Assembly (NCBI GenBank): GCA_945643635.1
Contig: CALZFC010000256.1
Location: 2,002,001 to 2,066,000, forward strand
Reading direction: 5' to 3'
Source: Allodiplogaster sudhausi
Lineage: Eukaryota > Nematoda > Chromadorea > Rhabditida > Diplogasteridae
DNA length: 64,000 nt
The position numbers and the translations under genes are program-made. This document shows, in pieces, positions 36,970 through 47,569 of the stretch. How positions within the stretch are numbered: the first letter of the stretch is position 1; each line of letters opens with the position of its first letter. The notes under the pieces are model-generated. The model made no database searches, was not told the origin of the DNA, and saw nothing but the letters and a program-made list of their open reading frames with translations.

Positions 36970-37499
36970 GAAAGAAGATACGCATCGAATGATAGATTGT
37001 TCTCAACTGGTTTGTTCCTCAAAGGAGGTCCTAGGCGAATAAATAGTGTCTTGTTTTTTTGCCTTTTCTGGTCAGGTTGAGCTAGAAACTTCGATTGCAA
37101 GTGTCCCGAAGTCACAAAAATTCCTGTGCCTTGAGGAAATTAATAGTATTCTTTACTTTGGATTCGCCAATATTTAATTTTACGCCATTTTCAAAAAATT
37201 TTGGCGGAGCAACAACGTGGCCGACGGGTCCATTAAGCACCTGCGCTTCAAACGCATGCATATGGTGCGCGCAACTAACATTGGGCTGGTTTTTGCTTAA
37301 CACGTCGGCTCACCTGCCAGTTGTCCAAACAATAAGTTACTGTAGAGAGAGGCATGGGGCAGTTGCGCCATTTCTATGGATTCCTTACACTGTACTTTCT
37401 TCCAATCTGTCTAAATCCGTCAGGGACATCGTGGTAAGAGTTTTTCTCTTCTGGTTTCCTTCAATTCTTTTCGACAAATATGTGCAAGCGTATGTTTGT
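36970..37499. other. 3' flank of kinase A with extra 450 bp relative to copy B
   Basis: TTGTTCCTCAA (about 37013) and CGACAAATATGTGCA (about 37472) are separated by about 12 bp in the copy B flank (about 43140-43160) but by about 450 bp here. The extra DNA starts AAAGGAGGTCCTAGGCG, reminiscent of the TTAAAGGA family ends, but no matching right end was found. Confidence 0.5.
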
Positions 37500-37703
37500 T
37501 TAAAGGAAGGCGATCACCGAAAAAAATTTTTAATGCAGGTTCGAATTGGCGCGTCTGCCCTGTGATTCCTCACTCTCATTCTCGCGTGCTATTTCGCAGG
37601 CCGCACAAACCCGCTGCGTGAAAATAGCACGCGCGAATGATTGTACGAAGGGACGCGAAAATTTGAAATATCACATAATTTTTCGGTAATCGTCCTCCTT
37701 TAA
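37500..37703. mobile_element. TTAA-flanked MITE, copy 2
   Basis: TTAA at 37500-37503 and 37700-37703 encloses inverted ends AAAGGAAGGCGATCACCGAA and (reverse complement of right) AAAGGAGGACGATTACCGAA. Internal palindrome as in copy 1, opposite orientation. The flank of kinase copy B has an empty site (GTTTGTTCAAGCTAC near 43185), so insertion came after the duplication or was lost there. Confidence 0.85.
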
Positions 37704-37879
37704 GCTATAAATTGTTTAAAAAAATCCAGGAAAAAAGTAATTGCAAATGAAGAACAGTCAAATTCTCTGTTGAACACCACTAGGTGACAATAGCGCGTGA
37801 ATAAAATTTAAAATGAAATAAATTTCAAAGAAGAACAATGAGGCAACGAGCCCGATGGTTGCAGAAAAGGGAGAAAGAA

Positions 37880-37990
37880 AAAAGTCCTCATCCACCTCAC
37901 CGCGTGCGTGCAGATGGGTGGGCGGCTCGGGCCAGGCCCGCAGGTGATCCAACGTGGTCCAGTGGGTTTCGCTCGGCTCCTGACACAATA
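37880..37990 (-). pseudogene. Relic of the last exon of the downstream membrane gene
   Basis: On the minus strand a CAG acceptor is followed by an open segment (EPSETHWTTLDHL), corresponding to the last exon ESRDAQWNALQARGAEAEF at 52824-52895. No other exon of that gene is nearby. The relic was evidently carried by duplication of the kinase unit. Confidence 0.65.
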
Positions 37991-38754
37991 GTAAATGATT
38001 ACCACACAAAGGGCAAGGGAAACGAAATGTGCGCAGAAATCGCGAATCCTCGACGAATCCATAAACGCAAGAAAACACATCTGCTGACAAAAAGGAGTGA
38101 AAACGCTCAAACACGACTCAAAAGGCGTAATTCGTTGTGACTACAAGTACAGGAGAGAAATGCATAATACAGAATTGAATTTTCTATTTTATATATTGTA
38201 TCGTCATTTTTGTATATGTATATCTTTGGGTTTGTGTGCCAAAGTTGACGTATGAATGTTGGTTGTGTGCCGAACTTCTTCCTTTTAAATGTGAAAATTA
38301 TCTGTTGGCGAGATACTCAAATCCGAATTGTATGATTCATTGGGTATAATTAGTATTGGGCTATGAGGTAAAGTTGAGTTAGTGAATGCAACCCACTATG
38401 AGGACGTATTGTGGAGTAACGTGTATGTATATAAGTAGAAGACGTGACTTGCATGCAATACAAGAGAAAGTGGGAGTTAATAATAAAGTACTGTAAAAAA
38501 TTATGATACTGTTCCCCCGGAGTACTTCCCAAAGTGGATAAAGTACATCATCATCAGTTCCAATGTCCCAATATAAACCGCCCTCTACCCGTGAAGAAAG
38601 TGTGTACGGTATTGCTAAGTCTTCTTTTGTTCCCGCACATTGTCCTTACAATTGCCAGCGTTGAACGGATTGAGGAGTTACATGTGGAAGAAGGAAAGGA
38701 AAGGGGAAGGCCAGTGAGATAGCTTGGCGAGAGAGATAAAAGAGTCCTGGAGGA

Positions 38755-39690
38755 CCCGTGAAAGATAAAGCAAAGAGTTTATTGGTGAGATCGTTGTACC
38801 GTACCACACAGCACTTCGAAACAGTGGTGGGGCATTCAAAAGTTCTCAGTTTGGAAAGAAAATTTGAATCGTCCCCCTTTTTTTCAAATTTTGAAAACAT
38901 TCCCGCCATTTTTAAACACAAAAATTTGTGCGGCAAAACAGTGGCCGCCGGCAGAGGTGCTAACGGGCCCAAAAATTTTGGGCCGGCTCGGCCCGTCGGG
39001 CCCAAGGACTCGGCCAGCCCGGCCCGATCCATTTCCGGGCCCTAGAATTTTGGGCCCGGCCCGGCCCGTGTACCCGTTTGAGCCCGATTTTCAAAAAATT
39101 CTGCGGAAAAAAGTCCGACCAGTTACAAATTGTTCTGAAATTCAGAATTTTTCATGCTCGTGCTATGAACATTCATTTTATATAGAAGAAAGAGTTTTAG
39201 GGGGAAAAATGAACAAATGAAGGAAGTATTGCAATTTACAATGCCACCAATCGTCCTGAATGGACGGCATTGTATGCTTATCGGGCCCAATCGGCCCAAC
39301 TGCGAGCCCTGGAAAGTTGGGCCGGCCGGCCCTACTTTCCGGGCCGCCCACTTTGCACCTCTGGCCGCCGGTATACTGGCAGGCTCTTTTTGTGGGTAGG
39401 AGGGCGAAGGCCAGCTTCAGTAAGATGGGAGGAGATTGGGTGTCCCACTAGTCCCATGTATGCGTATTTCCGTCCCAGATAGGTTGCTTTCGCCTCACTA
39501 ATAGTTAAACTGACGCCTTTTAAGAATTCTTTGGATTAGCTCTTTGTCTCTGTAGAGCTCAAGGGTTGGAGGAGGCATATTTAACAACAAATGAATGGGG
39601 CAAAGTGCTGTGTACCACCTCTTGCGCTATGGTGAGTGAGAATCTTGTGATAGTTCCTGTGTGGCGTGGGCCAAAGCTTACAACTATTGC
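38755..39690. repeat. Extra ~930-bp spacer between kinase copies A and B
   Basis: AAAGAGTCCTGGAGGAC is followed directly by the CTGCAAACTATCTC block in the B-C spacer (about 44310), but by about 930 bp in the A-B spacer. This extra DNA contains the small hAT element at 38952-39363. Confidence 0.6.
38944..39371. mobile_element. Non-autonomous hAT element with perfect 8-bp target duplication
   Basis: The 412-bp element (38952-39363) starts CAGAGGTGCTAACGGGCC and ends GCACCTCTG, flanked by direct repeats GCCGCCGG at 38944-38951 and 39364-39371. Like the large hAT at 16194-19378 it has GGGCCC/GGCCCG-rich subterminal DNA. No coding capacity. Confidence 0.9.
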
Positions 39691-39839
39691 AAACTATCTC
39701 TTTTGCAAATCTATTTTATTTTCTCAATGTTTACTTTCTGCGTCATGCATTTTGCCAATCTCGTTCCATCGCTTTTCCTCCAATAAAAAGCTTATCGATA
39801 CTTTATCTCCCTTCGAGCTCTACTTCCCTTAGTTGTTCT

Positions 39840-40381
39840 CTCTCGTTCTTTACAATCAATTTATCACGCATGTGTTCCTTGACTCGATTTCCTCTCGCCA
39901 TCTGCGTCTCTCTTCCTTTCACAATCTCTCTCTTCCTCAAACAAGGGGCGAAGCATCGCCGCTTATCAGTGGAGCTTCTCCATTGCCATTGTCGCATTAA
40001 GATACTTATAATATTCGTAATCAAACATTTTTTCATTATTCGTTGTTTCTTCTTATTTATTTAGAATTAAAAGTTTATTTATTCGCATTTCATAATTTCT
40101 TGAAAGTTACACTTACTAGATGTCCCAACCCTCCCTACCTATGTATGTACCTGCCTCAACATTTCTCCCTATGCTTCTCATTTTGTAATGATCTCTGTCA
40201 TATTCTGTTACAATTCTATGGAAATGACATCTTCGTTTTAGAAATGCGATCGTAGCTTCATTTCAACATAAAACAACTATAATCTAAAGCCGTCCTCGAA
40301 CTCGTTTGTACAATTCTGTTCCTCTCTGCCGCTCTTTAGTTCCATACAACGGTTGTTCTCGCCGAAATCGACAGTACACAA
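39840..40381. repeat. Second copy of the 5' kinase flanking block
   Basis: Matches 31750-32429 closely, including AACAAGGGGCGAAGCATCGC and the segment just before the ATG of copy B. Confidence 0.7.
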
Positions 40382-43099
40382 ATGGCCGGCCTCTTTCGAC
40401 AGCACCGTGGAGAAAGCGCCGCAGCGGTCGCTTCTGTCGCCGGCGATGAGTTCACGTATGATATGGCCAATGTCATCAGCACCGGCTCCTATGGCACGGT
40501 GAGAATAGGCCACGCCCCCTAGAATAAGCCACGCCCAGTGGATTCCCACGCTCCCTTTTTATCAGATATGCGTAGGCCGCCTGAAGGCGTCAGGAGATGA
40601 GATAGTCGTCAAGGTCAGCAACGACCCGCAGGATCTCGCTTCACTTCGATCCGAGTACGGACTACATTTTATTGTTCCATTATATCTAGTTATTTCTGTA
40701 TAAAGGTTTTTTTAAAGTTGAGATATTGATCTTTGGTCTTTGATTATGAATTTTGCTTCGGATATGAAATACTTCGAAAGCTGAATGGATGTGATGGCAT
40801 CATCCGGACGTTTGGGCTGCAGGAACGAGGGAATGTCGTCTGCATCGCACTCGAGAAGGCAGACGGGAGTGTCTATGTTAGGAGAGAGAGAGAGGGAGAG
40901 AGAGAGAGGGAGAGAGAGGGAGAGAAAGGGAGAGAGAGAGAGAATGTAACCAAGGAGGAAGGGCGCGAGACCGGGCAAGATTATAAAACATTAAAATTAA
41001 AAACGGAAAAAAATTTCAAAATATGTGGTTGCCATTACGTAAATTACTTGTCATTGCGTCAATTATAAATGGAGTTTGGAGCACTTGCTGAAACGGCCCG
41101 AGAACCTCTTCGGCCTTCACTACACGGCGATGATCGATCTGCTGAGGGATATCAGTGAGTGAATCAACCCTTATGTCATGTATGGTTTTAAAGGGAATTA
41201 AATATGTAGGTATTGAATGGAGGCAGTGTTTTTTTGACAATATATATTTATTTATAAACAAATAACTATCTGATTATATTTAATAAATTATAAGCACTTA
41301 AGAAAATGCGCTTGACGCCATGAGCGAATTCCACGTGGCGCATCGAGACATCAAACCGGAGAACATTCTCTACTTCACACGCCGGAGTGGAATTGTGTAA
41401 GTACGTACCCTTCGATTTTTTTTAAAGTTGGCTAGCTTTGTAGCAAATTTAATGGGCTTTCTTTCTATGAACAGCTTACCTACCTCGCGGAGGCTTTTCG
41501 GCCTGAAAACCCCGAAAAACCATCTTTAAAAGTTTATTATTGCGATTTTTGCAGCTTTAAAGTTTTTTCACGAAAAAGTCACCAATAGCTTTTTTAAAGA
41601 GGATTTAAAGATCTATGGATTGCAAAAAAGAGTTTTCAAAAATATTAAGAAATAACTGATTTATGAGTATGTGAATTTTAAAACAAAAATACAGCTAACT
41701 CGAACAGAAATTTTTTTTCGAATTCAAAACTATACAGTTTTGAAGAGCATGTCGAGTAGTACTAATGGTCTAGTTTCAGCAATTTTAAAAATCAAAAATT
41801 TCCTAGTACAGGGTGCAGATCGAGCCTTACAGATAGGCTGTCTTAAGAGAGCCTCTCTCTAAGGGTCAAGGACTGCCTGCCCCGGGGACCGATGTTCGAT
41901 TTTGACTACCAGAACTTTATGAGTGATACATGGATAGATTATAAGGAAAACTAGACGGTTGAAAAGTTTGAGAAATTTTTTTTCTCCACGCCACCACCCA
42001 AAATATGTCAAAAATTCGATGTTCTGTAATTTGCTTCATTTACAAGATTTTTTACTTTTCTTTTTTTTTATCTGATTGCTCATTCAAAACTGCACAAAAA
42101 AGGCCCAGATAACTGTTTCTGAAAAGATTCATTTTAATAGACTTTTTCCGGATACAAATTTTTAGGACTAAAAAAAATGTTATTTTTTGTGTTTTTTTTT
42201 CATTTTTGCCGGTCCATTTCCAGAGAAATCATTCCATAATATGAAAGTAGAGGAAAAAATACATGATATATGTTTCTACGAAAAGGATTTGAGGACACCT
42301 TTTTTGGGTATCAATTTTTGAATACTATATGCGATCAAGTGCTGCAACGCAGTTTAAGCTCCATATCTGTCTTCCCTTTTTACCTTTTCATCTGCAAAGC
42401 AAGTATAATGGTGTAGTTTTTTATTCTCTACAAATCATGTCTATACGAAACTTTGATACTTCCCAAAAAATAAAGTTTAGACATAAAAATTCAATTTTTC
42501 GGTTTTTCTTATACGTCTGCCGTCGGGTTTTTTTTGGACATTTTCCGTATTTCATAGATCGATTTCCAGATAATATTCACTGCTATCTTGAAGAGGAAAG
42601 AAAACTGCATAGAATATCATTTTATAATAGGAATCTGAGAACACGATTCCGGTATACGGCTCTCCGTAACGAGGATGATAATTTGCAGAATATTTGCAGA
42701 AAGATCATCGACATCTCGCAGTGCCTCGAGCAGGCCGACGTTGAAGTTATTCATGCGCAAACGCTTAAGGTAACTTTTTTTATTATTTTTATTTACTTTT
42801 TCCAGAAATAAGGATTAAAATACATATATGCATGTATATCCTTAATATTTAATTCAAAAAATTAGTTGAAAATTCAACAAAATTCCTTTCAGAGTTGACA
42901 TGGTTGATCATGGTAAGGGATAGACAACTATTCCTGAGATGATTAATTTTCATTTTTTTTAAATAATTAAATAATTATGACTCTATTCCACAAGGAGCAT
43001 CGCGCACGCGCCGAGAAGGACTCGAGCGGACTGCACACGGTGCTCTCGCAGATTCAGCGAAGACCAAGGATGCGGCATCGATCGAAAGATGAGGAGTGA
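40382..43099 (+). pseudogene. Kinase copy B: internal deletion of activation segment to helical region
   Basis: The 5' half is near-identical to copy A: MAGLFRQHRGE, Gly-rich loop STGSYGTI, Lys motif IVVKVS and the HRDIKPEN catalytic loop, ending at a GTAAGT donor about 41399. The next recognisable exon is KIIDISQCLEQADVEV at about 42701, followed by the terminal Arg-rich exon and TGA at 43097-43099. DFG, the activation segment, the C-lobe and most of the C-terminal region are missing; about 1.25 kb of unrelated AT-rich DNA lies in between. Phases 2 and 1 match, so splicing would give an in-frame, kinase-dead short protein. Called pseudogene for the missing DFG, but a truncated regulatory product cannot be excluded. 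Confidence 0.75.
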
Positions 43100-43374
43100 G
43101 AAGGAGAGAGGAAGAGAAGAATGGATTGTTCTCAACTGTTTTGTTCCTCAACTATTCTAGACAAATATGTGCATGCGTATGTTTGTTCAAGCTACAAACT
43201 GTTTTTAAAAAATTGCAGGAAAAAAATGAATTGCTAATGAAGCACAGCCAAATTCTCTGTTGAAAACCACTGGGTGACAATGGCGCGTGAACAAAATTTA
43301 AAATGGAATAAATTTCAAAGAATAACAATGGGACAACGAGCCAGAGAGTGACAAATGAGGAAGAAAGAAAAAAG

Positions 43375-43480
43375 TCCTCGTCCACTTCACCGCGTGCGTG
43401 CAGAGGGGTGGGCGGCTCGGACCAGGCCGCAAGTGATCCAACGCGTCCAGTGCGTTTCGCGCGGCTCCTGACACAACAGT
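43375..43480 (-). pseudogene. Second relic of the last exon of the downstream membrane gene
   Basis: Counterpart of 37880-37990 downstream of copy B, with small indels that break the frame. Same CAG acceptor-like start and same position relative to the kinase stop. Confidence 0.6.
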
Positions 43481-44639
43481 AAATGATTACGGTTTTTTTA
43501 AAAGATACTGTAGCTTGTGACGTGGAATATAAATGACAAGGGAAACGAAATGTGCGCAGAAATCCCGAATCCATGAGGAATCCTGAAACGCAAAAAAAAA
43601 CACATCTGCAGACAAAAAGGAGTACAAACGCTCAAACACGACTCAAAAGGTGTAATTCATTGTGACTATAAGAGCAGGAGAGAAATGCGTAATACAAAAT
43701 TGCATTTTCATAATACAATATTTCTTTTTATTTTGTGTGAATTAAATTTTCCGTTTTAAATATTGTGTCGTCATTTTTGTATATACATATTCTTAGGTTT
43801 GTGTGTCAAAAGGTGACGTACATACATATGTTGGTTGCGTGCCGAATTTCCACCTTTTAAATGTGAAAATGGTCTGTTGAAGAGACACTCAAATCCGAAT
43901 TGTATGATTCATTGGGTATAATTAGTATTGGGCCGAGGTAAAGTTGAGTTAATGAGTGCAACCCACTATGTAGAGGTATTGTGGAGTATTTATTGAGTGT
44001 ATAAGTAGAATACGTGACTTGCATGCGATACAAGGGAAAGTGGGTAATAATTATGCCACCGTTCCCCCAGAGTACATCCCGAAGGCGATAAAGTACACTA
44101 CCATCAGTCCCAATGTCCCAATATAAACCCCCTCTACCCGTGAAGAAAGTGTGTTCGATGTTGCCAACCATAAGTCTTCTTTTGTTCCCCCCACACTGTC
44201 CTTACAATTGCGAGCGTCGTTTGGTTTGAGAACATAGGGAAGAAGGAAAGAAAAGGAGTACGGCCAGTGAGATAGTTGGCGAGAGAGATAAAAGAGTCCT
44301 GGAGGACACTGCAAACTATCTCTTTTGCAAATATATTTTATTTCTCAATGTTTGCGTTCCGCATCCTGCATTTTGCCAATCTCATTCCATCGCTTTTCCT
44401 CCAATAAAAAGCTTACCGATGCGTTATCTCCCTTCGAGGACAACTTTCTCTTATTGTTAGTCGTTCTCTCTCGATCTTTACATTCAATTTATCACGCATC
44501 TGTTTCTTGACTCGATTTCCTCTCGCCGTCTGCGTCTCTGTTCCCATCGAATCTCTTCCCTCCCCAAACAATGCGCGACCCATCGCCGCTTATCAGTCGG
44601 GCCATTGAATTGCCATTGTCGTATTAAAAGAAGTATATG

Positions 44640-45521
44640 ACGGAGGAAAGTCGTATCTGATAAAATTACGCTTGAGTAGATGACAAACGCTGAACCGCTG
44701 AACTTTTGCATGTGTATGTTACCTATCTCAAGTGATTTCCTTGACTCGGTTTTCTCTGACGTCTATATCTCTCATCCCTTGTTAAAAAAGGGGACTGCCA
44801 CCCATTGGCACTATGCTTATTGTTATTACTCAACGAGTGCATCAATCGAGACGTTTTCTGCAATATTCAAAAATGAAAAGGCAAATATTTGGTCAAATAA
44901 TGATTGTCATAAAGCGAGATCTCCTCCAATCGTTCTTTTATACCAACATTTATCATTTTGGAAGATAAAAGAATGTTTCCTTCAAGATGTTATTGTCGTG
45001 GCAAATACTCTTAATCAAAAATTTAGGAAAAGACTTTGATTATTCGTCTTTTGCATATTTTTTTAATTTTTCAGACTAGCATTTCATTATATCTTTCATC
45101 TTACAATCACTATATCTCTGAACTCGCCCTATTAAACCTGGATCATCGTTTTTGCGATCGTAGCTATGTTTCCTTCTCTGACTGCTGTCATTTGAAGACG
45201 TGCCTAACTATCGTTTTCCCTTAGAGTACCAGGCTGCATGATGAGTGATTAGTGCTCATGTTGTTGGTCGATCGAAATGTTTGTGATATTTAGATCTACC
45301 AAGAACGAGATGAAATAAATCCTGGACATAGAAAAAGAACGTTAAAAATTTCAACAAGAAGTTCTGGACTTAGCAAAATTCAGGGGGAAATTTTCAACGG
45401 GCGTTCCGGACTAAAAAATTTCGATCGACCAAGAAAATGAGCACTATCATCATGCTGCTTCTAATCCGTAGCTGACTACGCTTTCGCCAAGCAACCGTCC
45501 TGGCCGACATCGAAGGCACAA
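44640..45521. other. Unique spacer upstream of kinase copy C
   Basis: Not matched in the other two flanks. It contains an inverted-repeat element at about 45232-45464. An open stretch at 44680-45039 (+) has no recognised domain. Confidence 0.4.
45232..45464. mobile_element. Short inverted-repeat element (possible MITE)
   Basis: The left end GCTGCATGATGAGTGATTAG and the reverse-complemented right end GCAGCATGATGATAGTGCTC are imperfect inverted repeats that extend through GGTCGATCGAAAT on both sides. No clear target duplication was seen, so a simple hairpin is possible. Confidence 0.5.
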
Positions 45522-47521
45522 ATGGCCGGCTTCTATGAACAGCACCGAAGGGAAAGCGCCGAGGGCGGTTTTGTTGCCGGCGATGAGTTCACTTATGACA
45601 TGGCCCGTATCATCAGCTCCGGCACTTACGGCACGGTGAGTGCAGGCCATGCACCTTAGAATAAGCCACACTCTCGAATAGGCCACGCCCCCAGGATAAG
45701 CCACGCCCCAGAATAGGCCACGCCCATTTTTCCTACGCACCCTTTTTATTAGGTATGCGCAGGCCGATTGAAGAAGTCAGGCGAAGAGATTGTAGTCAAG
45801 GTCAGCAATGATCCACAGGATCGCGCCTCACTTCGATCCGAGTATGGACAACATTTTATTGTTTCATTATTTCCTGTTCGTTCTCTAGACTTTTTATTTA
45901 TTTACTGAGTTATTGATTTTTGATGATAAGTTATTTTGTTTCGGATATGAAATCCTGCGAACGCTGAATGGATGCGACGGCATCATCCGGGCGTTTGGGA
46001 TGCAAGAGAGCGGAAATGTCGTGTGCATTGCGCTCGAGAAGGCAGACGGGAGTGTATATGTTAGGAGGGAGAGAGAGATATAGAGAATAAGAGAGAAAGA
46101 GAGAAATAACGAAAGAGGGAGAACGAGAGAGTACTAATGAAGTAGTGAGAGAAAGGGATGGATGAATTTTGCAAGCATTTGCTCAAGCGACCCGAGAACC
46201 TCTTCGGACTTCATTACACGGCTATGATTGACCTACTGAGGGATATTAGTCAGCGATTTCCATCGGTTTTATTTTCATTTATTTCATACATAAATGAAAT
46301 GTTAATAATGCTTGATATACATTAAAATAAGTAACTATCAAATTATATTTACACTAAATATATAGACGTAATTTAGAGAATGCGCTCGACGCGATGAGCG
46401 AATTCCACGTGGCGCATCGTGACATCAAGCCGGAGAACATTCTCTATTTCACGCGCGAGACTGGAATTATGTTAGTGAGGATTTGTATACAATTCATTTT
46501 CTCCAAGGGTGAACGCGGCAATTCAAACATTCATTAATTATTCTATAAGTATCATTATAGATTTTCCTTTCTTTTCTAGCTCCAAGTACCAATTCAAGCT
46601 GTGCGACTTTGGCGTCGCGAAATTTGTCGAACGCATGGATGAGACATATCACACGATCGCAGGCACTATCGCATTCTTGGTAATTTTAAATTAATTTTAA
46701 AAGTAAGATTAAAAATTGATCCTGCTTGGAAAAACGGGCAAATATTTGGCACAAATGAATTGGCTAACAGAATTTTTCTTCTATATTATTTTAGCATCCG
46801 TCCGCTTTGGAAGCGCTTATAAACGACGGCGCAAGATTGCCCAAGTGGAAGAAGATGAACGTGGAAAAGTTTGATAATTATTGCGAGAGAGAGAGAGGGA
46901 TGGGAAAAACGAGAGAGAATTGAGAACTGAAGATATGTAGAGAATGACGGGAAACAGGCAGAATGAGAGAAAGAGAATATAATATGAGAATAGATTAGTT
47001 AGTATTAAACGAGACTTCACAATCTCTTCATGCTAGATGCGATCTCTGGTCGATGGGCGTGACTCTCTTCTTCGCTGCCACCGGCAGATACGCCTTCGAC
47101 TGCAACAATCCGAAAGAATTGCAACAAATATTCAGAAAAAGAAGGCGAGGTAAGACGAACGTAAATTTTGTATTTATCTCTGTTGTAATATTTTACTTTG
47201 TTTAAAAAAAATATATTTCTTTTGAAGGAGCTATCCGTTGAATTACTTACTTATGATATTCTCTACTTATGGTGGAAAGGTTCTTTAAAAAAATACAAAT
47301 CAAAACAGAGAGATTCGTAGGCGTAATCTCGCACACTCAGCGAGGCACGAACATCTACGTCCTTGACAACTATACATATCCTGAGTAAGTGGGGGTGGGG
47401 GTTCTATCGAAACTTCATATTAAATTGACCATCGTTTGTTTTCAGGCAAACTTGAGTTATTGCTTAAAATTAAAAAGAGGTTTTGCCTTTTATATGTTTT
47501 CTATGTTTTTTTTTTGTTTTT

Positions 47522-47569
<48 letters not shown>

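Noticed and set aside
37112..37303. Transposase-like fragment in the extra DNA behind kinase A
   Set aside because: No conserved catalytic residues or family match could be recognised in the 60-residue stretch.
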